From the NCBI GenBank assembly GCA_017631315.1, contig JAGBTN010000019.1, forward strand, positions 1 through 45,363: a stretch of 45,363 bases of DNA, given 5' to 3'. Within the stretch, counting starts at the first letter, position 1; each line of letters begins with the position of its first letter. Of the stretch, positions 9,413 through 17,403 are shown piece by piece. Under the pieces are notes generated by a model. The model made no database searches, was not told the DNA's origin, and worked only from the letters and a program-made list of their open reading frames with translations. A program made the position numbers and the translations under genes. This DNA comes from Bacteroidaceae bacterium. GTDB taxonomy: Bacteria > Bacteroidota > Bacteroidia > Bacteroidales > Bacteroidaceae.

Positions 9413-11668
9413 TTAGCGATTCATGTATACCTTACCACTACGGATGAACAAGCCCTTCTGTGGTACATGATTCAATCGACGGCCCGAAAGATCGTAGGCG
9501 TCTGCGTTCTCTGTTCCAGAAGTCTTATCGCCTGCGATGGCATCGATTGGAGAAGCAATGTCCACACTCATCCAGTCGGACCACTCGGAAGTTCCTTCGG
9601 CGCACGCCGCTTGTACGCGATAATAGTACATATTTGCACAAGAATGTTCTACAAGATAACTGGTGGTTGTCAAGCCCTCGTATTTTGTACTCCACTTGTT
9701 CATGATCTTCACATTGTAGATGTATGCTCTTTTCTGTCCTTTGGCCTTAAAGTTTACCTTACAACCGGAAGGCAATCCTTCGAATGTACAAGTGTATGTA
9801 GCCCGGTCTGCCTTCATCTGAACGCTTTCTGAGGCGATGGTTACGTCGTCTTTAAGCACAGAAACAGTAACGTTTCCGGCTTCCGTTGCATAGTAAGATG
9901 CATCAAATTCAACTATCAATGTCCCTTCCGATGCTGTAAGCGAGGGAGTGGTAATAGAACCGGCCTTCATTGGTGTTGCAAGACGAACGTAGGGTTTTCC
10001 TGTACCAAAGGCGGACGATGCTGCCCATCCCTGTGTTTGCGTATAAGAGTCCATGTCCGTTATCTGGGTGCCGTTGCCGACACTTTCGAAGTTGGCAAAG
10101 TCTTCTGTCAGAATCGTCTTGACATCCTCTTCCTCAACCTGGAGGTTATAACTTATGGCTCCCGGCACTGGCAGCCAGTTGGCGCGGAAGGTGCTTTCTG
10201 TAATCTCTGTTGGGTTATTCGCCTCCGGTGCAGCTAGTGGCACATAGTTTCCGTAGGTGAAACTTATCTTGCCATCTGCGCTTTCGGTGATGCTATGAAT
10301 GCGGTTTTTGTGTGTTCTGTCGCCTCCTCTTTCAGAAATGTACCATGTGAGTTGCTGAACAGAATCAACCTTCGTCCTGCCGGGATAGGGGTCTCCGGAC
10401 TCATCGGAAGAGGAGACATAATACTGGTAATAGCCACCGCTACCTTGAAGGACGCCTACTTGACCATCGGCGGGCAGGAAGGTGATGCGCTGATGGTTCT
10501 TATTGGTGTTGACTGTATTGTTGGCCCATGCTGTTTTGTTGTAGTCGATGTGCCAAACCATAAGTCCATGCCCGATGTTGTACGTGCCAAATGTTTTCTG
10601 CTGACGGTTCTCGAGGATGTAGTATTCATTGATGCTACCTGTGTTCTTAATGATGTAGGCCACACCTTCCTCGTTGAGGGCTGGCATATCGGTTACTCTG
10701 CAGGGTTCGGTCAGGGGGATAAGATCCATCCAACCGCCTGCCCATCGCTCGTAGGCAGTGTAGGGGCTGGGCACTTCGCCTATCAGACGCGGGCCATTAT
10801 AGGAGCCGGTGTCGAGCACGTCCCAATACTGACCAGCAGTTCCTCCCGAATAACTTGTGTCGTAAACATCGGGGTAACCAAGGCAATGGCTGAACTCATG
10901 GCAAGCGGTACCTATGCCCATGGGGGTGGAGGCGTCTGCCAGTTCTTGGGAAACAGCATAGGCATCGATGTAAACGCCATCGAGACACTGGCGACCGGCA
11001 CCGCAGCCAAAGTATTTGGCAGAAGAGAGATACCACTGGTGTGGCCATATGTAGCCTGGCGTATCGGAATAGGTTCGGCCGGCAAAGATGACATATATTT
11101 GCTCTACTTCGCCATTGCCGTCCCAGTCGTAGTCTGCATAGTTGAGTTCGGAGTCTGCGAGTTTCAGTGCCTCGATAATCATTTCGGGAGCTCGGTCGTC
11201 GAGGTTACTATTGGGAGAAGAGCCATAGTATTCGCGAGTTTGTGGCATGGTGATTGGGCCAACGACGTCGAAGTCGATGGTGAGCATGCCATAACTTTGC
11301 TCGATGAAGTAGTCGCGTACGGAACCTACGTGGTTGAATTGCGAGAAGCCCTGCTGATTGAAGCGGTTGTACCATTGTGTGGAGGCATCGTCTTTCATTT
11401 TGCCTGCTGCATCGGAAAACTGGACGAGTAGAACGAGTCCCTTCTTTGTATCGGTTTTTTCGTTGGCGCGGAATGGGCCTCTCCGCTGGCGGAGCGCAAT
11501 GTTTTCCTGGCGCATTTTTTCCAAACGCTCCATGCGGCGTTCGTTGACGCCCGGCAGACGCTGGGTGTGATGGTTGCCACGAACGATTAGCTTTCCATCG
11601 AAGGGCTGTGCCGTTGCTGCGAGAACGCAGACAAAGGCAATCAGTAAAGAGGTGAGTTTTCTATTCAT
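9413..11668 (-). CDS. Secreted M6 family metalloprotease with FN3 and C-terminal sorting-like tail
   Basis: A 751-aa exported zinc protease. Signal peptide 1-20 (LLIAFVCVLAATAQ). The M6 catalytic domain spans about 70-400 and holds ACHEFSHCLGYPDVYD: His257 and His261 as zinc ligands, Glu258 as catalytic base, and the HExxHxxGxxD pattern of immune-inhibitor-A-like proteases. A fibronectin type III-like stretch follows (EITESTFRANWLPVPGAISYNLQV), then a beta-rich domain, then a C-terminus YDLSGRR...GLFIRSGKVYMNR that resembles type IX secretion sorting tails in Prevotella. It is monocistronic as far as visible: a divergent gene starts 129 bp upstream and a palindrome follows. Substrates are probably host or dietary proteins, which is inference. 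Confidence 0.92.
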   Translation of the reverse strand: MNRKLTSLLIAFVCVLAATAQPFDGKLIVRGNHHTQRLPGVNERRMERLEKMRQENIALRQRRGPFRANEKTDTKKGLVLLVQFSDAAGKMKDDASTQWYNRFNQQGFSQFNHVGSVRDYFIEQSYGMLTIDFDVVGPITMPQTREYYGSSPNSNLDDRAPEMIIEALKLADSELNYADYDWDGNGEVEQIYVIFAGRTYSDTPGYIWPHQWYLSSAKYFGCGAGRQCLDGVYIDAYAVSQELADASTPMGIGTACHEFSHCLGYPDVYDTSYSGGTAGQYWDVLDTGSYNGPRLIGEVPSPYTAYERWAGGWMDLIPLTEPCRVTDMPALNEEGVAYIIKNTGSINEYYILENRQQKTFGTYNIGHGLMVWHIDYNKTAWANNTVNTNKNHQRITFLPADGQVGVLQGSGGYYQYYVSSSDESGDPYPGRTKVDSVQQLTWYISERGGDRTHKNRIHSITESADGKISFTYGNYVPLAAPEANNPTEITESTFRANWLPVPGAISYNLQVEEEDVKTILTEDFANFESVGNGTQITDMDSYTQTQGWAASSAFGTGKPYVRLATPMKAGSITTPSLTASEGTLIVEFDASYYATEAGNVTVSVLKDDVTIASESVQMKADRATYTCTFEGLPSGCKVNFKAKGQKRAYIYNVKIMNKWSTKYEGLTTTSYLVEHSCANMYYYRVQAACAEGTSEWSDWMSVDIASPIDAIAGDKTSGTENADAYDLSGRRLNHVPQKGLFIRSGKVYMNR

Positions 11669-11738
11669 ATCCTGATATTATATAGTAATTTTTATGTTCG
11701 AAAGTCCTGAAACACAAAGTATTTTAGTGTTGCGCGTG

Positions 11739-11746
11739 CAAATATA
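11739..11746 (-). promoter_or_regulatory. Possible -7 element for the M6 protease gene
   Basis: Minus-strand TATATTTG matches TAnnTTTG about 70 bp upstream of the protease start. No clear -33 TTTG is present. It nearly abuts the opposing thiD promoter, so the two could interfere. Confidence 0.4.
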
Positions 11747-11756
11747 TCACTTATTT

Positions 11757-11788
11757 TTTGATTTATCGGCATAAAGGCTGTAACTTTG
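11757..11788 (+). promoter_or_regulatory. Promoter of the thiD-like gene
   Basis: TTTG at 11757-11760, a 20-bp spacer, then TAACTTTG at 11781-11788: a full match to the Bacteroidales -33/-7 promoter. The start codon at 11797 lies only 8 bp after the -7 box, so the mRNA leader would be just a few nucleotides. Confidence 0.8.
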
Positions 11789-11796
11789 CGCCTTGT

Positions 11797-12564
11797 ATGG
11801 AAAAAAAGATAAATACAGGCAAAGTTTTCCTCATTGCCGGCAGCGAACCGCTGGGAAGTGCCGGTGTCCAGGCTGACATAAAGGCCATTACCCGCTGCGG
11901 CGGCTGGGCGGCTGCTGCGCTGACGTGCATCGTGGACGAGGACGTGAACCGCATCAAGGGCATCCACAACCTGCCCACCGACCTGATTGTCTCGCAGGCG
12001 GAGTCGTTTTTGAGCACCGTTGGTGCCGATTGCATCAAGACGGGGCTCATGCCCACCGACGAGATTATCCATGCCGCAGCCGACGTTTTACAGCGATACA
12101 ACAAGCAACCCATCCTCATCGACCCTGTCCTTGTGAACTTCGAGGGCAAGAAACTGGTGAGCGATGGTGTTATCGAAGCCTACAAGAAGCTGCTCTTTCC
12201 GCTTGCCACGCTTATAACACCCAACGTACACGAAGCGGCCTTCCTGTTGGGACATGCCATCACCGACCCGAAAAGCGACTTGAAGAAACTGTCGGAATGG
12301 GGGTGCAGCGTGCTGGTGAAGAGCGTGGAGGAAGGCGACTACCTGGTGGACTACCTCTACGACCGCACCACAGACACTCTCACACCACACCCGAAGAAGA
12401 AACTCGTGCTGGACGACCGCAACGGAACGGGCGACACCTTGTCGAGCGCCATTGCCACATATCTGGCCAAAGGCGACAACCTCTCCACCGCCGTAGAACG
12501 TGCGGAAGCCTATATGAGCTACTTCCTGGCCGGGCCTCGCTACTACATCAGCGTAGGACTCTGA
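11797..12564 (+). CDS. thiD: ThiD/PdxK-like hydroxymethylpyrimidine or pyridoxine kinase
   Basis: A 255-aa ribokinase-fold kinase that phosphorylates hydroxymethylpyrimidine (thiamine pathway) or a vitamin B6 vitamer. Motifs in order: IAGSEPLGSAGVQADIKA (family form GSDxSGGAGIQADLK), ADCIKTGLM, ILIDPVLVNFEGKKL, LITPNVHEAAFL, and DDRNGTGDTLSSAIATYLA as the anion-hole and catalytic motif. Typical ThiD has GTGC there; the Asp of GTGD is the form of PdxK and other PfkB-type kinases, so the substrate is uncertain. I start at ATG 11797 (MEKKINTGK) because the promoter's -7 box lies immediately upstream; longer reading frames would run into the promoter. No TPP riboswitch or thiamine neighbour is visible. 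Confidence 0.85.
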   Translation: MEKKINTGKVFLIAGSEPLGSAGVQADIKAITRCGGWAAAALTCIVDEDVNRIKGIHNLPTDLIVSQAESFLSTVGADCIKTGLMPTDEIIHAAADVLQRYNKQPILIDPVLVNFEGKKLVSDGVIEAYKKLLFPLATLITPNVHEAAFLLGHAITDPKSDLKKLSEWGCSVLVKSVEEGDYLVDYLYDRTTDTLTPHPKKKLVLDDRNGTGDTLSSAIATYLAKGDNLSTAVERAEAYMSYFLAGPRYYISVGL

Positions 12565-12593
12565 GAGCGTGCCATCACCAACGAACAAAGGTA

Positions 12594-12618
12594 CTAAAAA
12601 AGACAGGCGAACCTGTCT
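12594..12618 (-). terminator. Rho-independent terminator for the wzc transcript
   Basis: Stem AGACAGG, loop CGAA, CCTGTCT at 12601-12618. On the minus strand it is followed by a run of six T (12602-12597). It lies about 125 bp past the wzc stop, beyond the 22-bp repeat array; its second half also fits as a first, diverged unit of that array. Confidence 0.75.
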
Positions 12619-12715
12619 CGAAATAAAGGTTAAGCATTACGGCAATAATGGTTAACCTAATTAAAGAAAATGGTTAACCATTCCGGGCAGAACGGTTAAC
12701 CATTATTTTTCCCTA
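12606..12715. repeat. Tandem array, five 22-bp units based on GGTTAACC (array A)
   Basis: Units begin at 12606, 12628, 12650, 12672 and 12694, exactly 22 bp apart. Each opens with GGTTAACC or a variant (GGCGAACC, GGTTAAGC), usually followed by ATT and a variable part with CGGCA and AAT. It sits between the convergent thiD and wzc genes, 28 bp from the wzc stop. It is too short, too degenerate and has no spacers, so it is not CRISPR. Confidence 0.85.
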
Positions 12716-12743
12716 TCACCAGGGGCTCACGGAAAGCCAAAGG

Positions 12744-15197
12744 CTACTTCTCCGTATGACCCTTTCCTTCGTGAGAACCATATCGGCCATAGATGCCGTA
12801 ATACCCATGGCGACCATAGCCATAGCCGTAACCCTTCTTGCCATACTTGCCATAGCCATAATAGTATCCGTACTTCTTCTTGCGCATGTCAATACCATTG
12901 AGCACAAGATTCATCTTAGGCAACTTCTCGTCCGCCTTCAATGCATTCAGCATCTTGAAGTTGGCACGTGGACTATAATCTGCACGGCAAACACAAATAC
13001 TGATGTCTGCCACACGGGCAATAGACAGCGTATCGCTCACAAGAGCAACCGGCGGAGTGTCAATCAAAACATAGTCATAATGCTCCTTGAGCAGGCTGAT
13101 GGCATAGTCCAGGCGGTCGCGAGAAATGAGTTCGCCCGGGTTAGGCGGAATGATACCTGCAGGCAAGACATCGAAATTCTGATTGACCACACCATGAGCA
13201 ATCTGCGCATCGAGCGCCTCATACGACTGGTCTGTGCTGGAAAGGAACGCCGTAATGCCCTTCTTGTCGGCAGGAATGCCAAACAACTTCACAAGACGAG
13301 GACGACGAATGTCCAGTCCGACAATAATAACCTTCTTGCCCATCAGAGCCAGCGACATAGCCAGGTTCGTAGAAACAAACGTCTTACCCTCGCCCGGAAT
13401 ACAACTTGTGCAGAGAATAACCTTTTCCCCCTCCTCTAAAATGAAGCGCAGATTCGTACGCAAACCACGGAAAGACTCCTCCATGGAATCGTTCGTATTC
13501 TCACGAACCACAAGCGCCTTTTCGCCATCGACCGTCTTTCCTGCCAAAGGAATATCGGCAAGAATACTAATCTTCGTAAGGTTCTCAACATCCTCACGCC
13601 CCTCAATACGGTAACGAAGCAGGCGCATAAGATAGATAATGCCAATGGGGAAAACAATGCCCAACAGCAAAGCAACGAGCCAAACCATCATAGGTTGGGG
13701 CGCAATCTGACCCAAGAACTGAGGCGTATCTACAATTCTTGCCTTGGCAGCAGTGCTGACAAGAGAAATATAGTTCTCCTCACGCTTCTGCAAAAGCATC
13801 AGATAAAGGTTCGCCTTAATCTCCTGCTGGCGACTCATATTCGTCAAGGCACGCTCCTGCGTTGGCGTACTGCTGATGCGACTGCTGAACATACGGTACT
13901 GCCTGTCAACACTTGTCTTCTGCGTCATCACATTTGCACGGATGGCCTCAAGGCTCATCTTGATGGAAGGCCACATCTCCTCCAGCATCGTCGTATAGCG
14001 CTGCACCGAAGGATTATCCTCGCTCGAAGATCTCAACAAACGATTACGCTGCAACACCGCATCGTTATACTTGGCTATCGTAGCGTTCACATTAGCATCG
14101 GCAAGACCAAGGTTGGCAGGAATAACCTGCATGGCATTGGCAGGATTGTTCACATAATTCACCAAAGCATTGATAAGATTGAGCTGCGTCTCCAGCTCTA
14201 CCTGTGTCTTCTGGTACTCCGTCGTACTGCTAAGCGCAGAGGTAGCATCGTTGGCCAAGTTAATGAGCTCATTACTCTTCTTATAACGCTCCAACTCACC
14301 CTCCGTCACATCCAGTTCTCCACGAATGACATCAATACGCTCCTTGATGAATTCCTCCGTCTTGGTTGCCACCTCGTTCTTATCCTCATTAGCATCCTCG
14401 TTATAACACTTAAGCAGTTCGTTCAGATAATCCATCGAACGCTTAATCTGCGTATCGGTGAAAGTCACACGAGCCATCGTCGTATTCTTGGCCGTAGCCG
14501 CCGCCGAAAGCTTGCTTCTATAAGTGCGCGCCACTCTCTCCACCGGATTGATTGTCGCAAAAAGCTTCTCTTCACCCCACTTAGCACCGGGATTCTGCTG
14601 AAAAATGATAACACCCATAGGCGTATTGACGCTGCCGGGAAGCTTCTTCACATCATGTTCAAAAGTAACAGGCTCCTTACTTCCGGAAACTCTAACCCTG
14701 CCCACAACGTGCAAACCCTCGCCCAACTTCGTCATCTCCATCTCAATCGGAGTCTGCAACTCCGTAAGCTGATGCTGAGGCATGTCAACGATGATAGGAT
14801 TGCACTGATACTGTTCAATCTTCTGAACACGACCCTCGATGGCATAGTTAACATAAAGTTTCAACGATTTCACCACCCTACTGTTCACACGAGTACTCGT
14901 CAGGATTTCAAGTTCATTGGCAAAACCATTACTATTGGAGATAAGACCCATGTCGTCCAAACTCATCTGGCCACCCATCGAACGCTTATTACTGTCGTCC
15001 TTAATCAGCACTTTCATGGATGTGGAATACACTGGCTGCGAATAACGCAAATATCCATACGCCAAACACAATGCCACAACTGCAGATAACAATATCCATT
15101 GCCAATTCAAGACAATAATGGTCCATATCACAGACAAGGAGAATCCACCAGACTCTTCTTCCTTCTGTAATTCCTCATTACTAATGTAATCTGACAT
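12744..15197 (-). CDS. Wzc-type polysaccharide co-polymerase / tyrosine autokinase
   Basis: An 817-aa inner-membrane BY-kinase controlling chain length or export of a capsule or exopolysaccharide. An N-terminal Wzz domain has a first TM segment near 24-46 and the usual YSTSMKVLIKDD after it. A long periplasmic coiled-coil region follows, then a second TM segment (MMVWLVALLLGIVFPIGIIYLM). The cytoplasmic kinase domain shows Walker A CIPGEGKTFVSTNLA (near 600), Walker A' IIVGLDIRRP and Walker B DYVLIDTPPVALVSD. The last 45 residues hold about 13 tyrosines in Gly/Lys-rich text (KYGYYYGYGKYG...), the expected autophosphorylation cluster. It is divergent from the sugar-transferase-like gene. No Wza, flippase, polymerase or phosphatase gene is visible nearby. 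Confidence 0.93.
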   Translation of the reverse strand: MSDYISNEELQKEEESGGFSLSVIWTIIVLNWQWILLSAVVALCLAYGYLRYSQPVYSTSMKVLIKDDSNKRSMGGQMSLDDMGLISNSNGFANELEILTSTRVNSRVVKSLKLYVNYAIEGRVQKIEQYQCNPIIVDMPQHQLTELQTPIEMEMTKLGEGLHVVGRVRVSGSKEPVTFEHDVKKLPGSVNTPMGVIIFQQNPGAKWGEEKLFATINPVERVARTYRSKLSAAATAKNTTMARVTFTDTQIKRSMDYLNELLKCYNEDANEDKNEVATKTEEFIKERIDVIRGELDVTEGELERYKKSNELINLANDATSALSSTTEYQKTQVELETQLNLINALVNYVNNPANAMQVIPANLGLADANVNATIAKYNDAVLQRNRLLRSSSEDNPSVQRYTTMLEEMWPSIKMSLEAIRANVMTQKTSVDRQYRMFSSRISSTPTQERALTNMSRQQEIKANLYLMLLQKREENYISLVSTAAKARIVDTPQFLGQIAPQPMMVWLVALLLGIVFPIGIIYLMRLLRYRIEGREDVENLTKISILADIPLAGKTVDGEKALVVRENTNDSMEESFRGLRTNLRFILEEGEKVILCTSCIPGEGKTFVSTNLAMSLALMGKKVIIVGLDIRRPRLVKLFGIPADKKGITAFLSSTDQSYEALDAQIAHGVVNQNFDVLPAGIIPPNPGELISRDRLDYAISLLKEHYDYVLIDTPPVALVSDTLSIARVADISICVCRADYSPRANFKMLNALKADEKLPKMNLVLNGIDMRKKKYGYYYGYGKYGKKGYGYGYGRHGYYGIYGRYGSHEGKGHTEK

Positions 15198-15248
15198 ATC
15201 CGTTCTTTATTTTATAGATTGATTTCAATATATGTATAATACAGGCTA

Positions 15249-15279
15249 CAAAATTATAACTATATTTGATAATGTTAAA
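15249..15279 (-). promoter_or_regulatory. Possible promoter of wzc
   Basis: Minus-strand TTTA, 19-bp spacer, TAATTTTG: full -7 match (15249-15256) and three of four bases at -33 (15276-15279). It would give a leader of about 45 nt. Confidence 0.45.
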
Positions 15280-15350
15280 GAAAAACATCTAAAAATTATC
15301 TTTACACAACATTTCCCAGCTTTAATGGGCATATTTCACATAAATTGTTG

Positions 15351-15358
15351 TAACTTTG
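15351..15358 (+). promoter_or_regulatory. -7 element of the sugar-transferase-like gene, followed by an 8-codon upstream ORF
   Basis: TAACTTTG matches TAnnTTTG exactly; the -33 box is poor. An ATG at 15365 opens an 8-codon frame (MYAHMPHS, stop at 15389-15391) that would be translated first on this transcript, ahead of the chosen start at 15402. Confidence 0.6.
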
Positions 15359-15401
15359 CCTACGATGTATGCACACATGCCACACTCCTAATTTCAACAA
15401 A

Positions 15402-16700
15402 ATGCAAGGAAACAAACATAACACTATACCGCAATGGCTCCGCAACGTACTGACATGTGCGTCCGAAGCCATTGTGTGGGCATTCTGTTTTCATGCAACA
15501 AACTGGACACAAGATCCGGAAGACGAAAGATGGTTTACCCATATAGGGATAGGAACCGCTTTACTCCTCATTGTTACGTGTTTTATACCCAACAATGCTT
15601 ACAGTCGGACAGCGCGACGCGATGAAGTTGTGGCAAATGCCATGAAAACCGGCCTTGCATTCGGCATTCTTGCTTTTGCAATTTACTTAAACATCTTTCT
15701 ACCCCTTGCTTGCTTTTGGTTCTGCATTGCCTTGGCAATCGAACGCCTTATCCTTAACAGTTGGTTTGTTCACTATGCTTTGCACCACAAAGAACATAGC
15801 ATCATCATCTGCACAGAAGATGGCCTTTGGCAACAAGGAGTCTTATTGCAGAGCACATACGGATTGGCACTAACCCGCATCGAACAACCATCGGCGCAAA
15901 TTCTAAAAGAATATCTTACTACGCACCCCGAAACAAATAGCATATACATTGAACCTTCGATATTGTCGGTTACAGAACTTGAAGAAGTAGCTCACATCTG
16001 TTATGAACATGGTCTGACGCTTCATCTTCTGCCACAGGCTGTTCCTGCATTGAGCCAAGCCATGCAAAGTGAATACCGTGGCACCGTCAATGTGCTTTCG
16101 CCTACTAATCCTCCACTGCAAACCCCTTTTAATATAGCCATTAAACGGCTAACAGATATCCTTTTCAGCCTCACCATTCTCCTAACCATCTTCCCCATTA
16201 TTGCTTTTATTGCTTACATCTGTATAAAGAAACAAAGCAGAGGGCCAATTTTCAAAATACAAAAAATGTATGGAATGAATGGCAAAGGCTTCCAATGCAT
16301 CACTTTTCGTACACAACATTACAATGACGAATCTTCTTTCAGAGATACAAACAGCCCAACACACTTTCCTTTTGGCAAATTTCTTCATGCCTCGCGACTG
16401 GAATCATTGCCTCAGTTCATCAATGTTCTTATAGGAAGTATGTCTATTGTAGGGTCACAAGTAATGAACGAAGAGTATCACAGAAGTTATAGCAATGAAT
16501 TGAAACAGCTTTTTGCGTCTGAATACCAACTTAGGGCCGGTATTACAAGCTATAGGTTTGCATCACAAACGAAAGGCAACAGCAAAGCCGATGTATGGTA
16601 CTACCGGAACTGGGGTTTCTGGCTCGACATTCGTATTATGCTCCACCACATAATCTCTTTATTAAAGAAATCTAACAACACAAGAATAAATTACATATAA
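15402..16700 (+). CDS. Membrane sugar transferase-like protein (WcaJ/polyprenyl glycosylphosphotransferase fold) with altered active site
   Basis: 432 aa from ATG 15402 (MQGNKHN); an in-frame ATG at 15369 lies only about 8 nt after the likely transcript start. About four N-terminal TM segments, a soluble middle domain, then a phosphoglycosyltransferase-type C-terminus: IKRLTDILFSLTILL helix, ITFRT, FGKFLHASRLESLPQFINVL, GSMSIVGSQV and YYRNWGFWLDIRIM. Active members carry S-L-D-E-L-P-Q with a catalytic Asp-Glu pair, and G-P-R-P. Here the pair is Glu334-Ser335 and the latter is GSQV. It may be inactive, regulatory or specialised. Divergent from wzc, so probably part of the same surface-polysaccharide function. 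Family call by eye is firm; activity is doubtful. Confidence 0.8.
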   Translation: MQGNKHNTIPQWLRNVLTCASEAIVWAFCFHATNWTQDPEDERWFTHIGIGTALLLIVTCFIPNNAYSRTARRDEVVANAMKTGLAFGILAFAIYLNIFLPLACFWFCIALAIERLILNSWFVHYALHHKEHSIIICTEDGLWQQGVLLQSTYGLALTRIEQPSAQILKEYLTTHPETNSIYIEPSILSVTELEEVAHICYEHGLTLHLLPQAVPALSQAMQSEYRGTVNVLSPTNPPLQTPFNIAIKRLTDILFSLTILLTIFPIIAFIAYICIKKQSRGPIFKIQKMYGMNGKGFQCITFRTQHYNDESSFRDTNSPTHFPFGKFLHASRLESLPQFINVLIGSMSIVGSQVMNEEYHRSYSNELKQLFASEYQLRAGITSYRFASQTKGNSKADVWYYRNWGFWLDIRIMLHHIISLLKKSNNTRINYI

Positions 16701-16721
16701 AACATTAACGCTAAACCACAC

Positions 16722-17345
16722 ATGTCTATATTCAGCAAATTATTCCGACGGAACAGTAACGATGAACAAATCAAGGTTGGCGGCATGGAAGATTTCATGC
16801 TGCTCATCCGCGTCTATTATCAAGCAGCTATTGCTGCTCAAACTGGGCTTAACAATTTAGGTGCATTACCTGACCTGCGCATCTTCAAGCAGACATATCA
16901 TGTTCCAACTCTTAACAACAAACTTGGTCTAGGCGAGAAGAAACATTGTCGCAAACTGATGCAAACGATATATGGCATCAGCGATGCGTTCTTTACCGAA
17001 ATAGATGGCAGTATCCGAAAGCATTGCCATAAGATTCAAGATGCCCAAAGCTACCTCATCTCTTTCCAAGGTTTTAGCCAAGACCTAATGATGCTTATGG
17101 GCAACCTCATGCAATGGAAGATGCGATTGCCTGGATTCTTCCGAAATGCTCTTCGAGAAATGGTAGCAAAGCAGGTCCACCAGATCCTTACGGACAACAA
17201 TTGGAAGGACGAAGGTGTGCGGCGCGCCTGTGTCTCCATTCGTAAATACCAAAACAAGCTTGGTTATAGCGAGCAATGGATGACAGAATATGTGCATACT
17301 ATTGTAATGCTTGCAAAAAAGGAGCCAAAGAAAAATAGTGAGTAA
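16722..17345 (+). CDS. Conserved-looking protein of unknown function
   Basis: 207 aa, soluble, basic and helical (FSKLFRRNSNDEQIKVGG... KEPKKNSE). I do not recognise a family. It starts 21 bp after the sugar-transferase-like gene and is followed, after a 58-bp gap with its own promoter, by the coiled-coil/zapA/rny genes. No signal peptide, TM segment or catalytic motif is seen. Several Cys and His residues are scattered (KKHCRK, RKHCHK) but not in a metal-binding arrangement I can name. Position next to cell-division and RNA-decay genes is the only functional hint. Confidence 0.7.
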   Translation: MSIFSKLFRRNSNDEQIKVGGMEDFMLLIRVYYQAAIAAQTGLNNLGALPDLRIFKQTYHVPTLNNKLGLGEKKHCRKLMQTIYGISDAFFTEIDGSIRKHCHKIQDAQSYLISFQGFSQDLMMLMGNLMQWKMRLPGFFRNALREMVAKQVHQILTDNNWKDEGVRRACVSIRKYQNKLGYSEQWMTEYVHTIVMLAKKEPKKNSE

Positions 17346-17349
17346 TAAA

Positions 17350-17381
17350 CTTGCATATAGATAAAAAAAGTATTATCTTTG
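17350..17381 (+). promoter_or_regulatory. Promoter of the coiled-coil / zapA / rny operon
   Basis: CTTG at 17350-17353, 20-bp spacer, TATCTTTG at 17374-17381: full -7 match and three of four at -33. The first start codon is 23 bp downstream. Confidence 0.65.
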
Positions 17382-17403
17382 CCGAAAATTGAGTGTTATT
17401 CTT

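Noticed and set aside
10295-11431. A 378-codon plus-strand ORF opposite the M6 protease
   Set aside because: The minus strand carries the HExxHxxGxxD motif and signal peptide; the plus-strand frame shows no family features.
11697-11797. A TPP riboswitch before the thiD-like gene
   Set aside because: The promoter lies right at the start codon, leaving no room for a leader RNA, and no THI-box sequence is seen.
13695-15089. A 464-codon plus-strand ORF opposite wzc
   Set aside because: Antisense shadow of a well-supported kinase gene; His/Leu/Arg-rich text with no domain.
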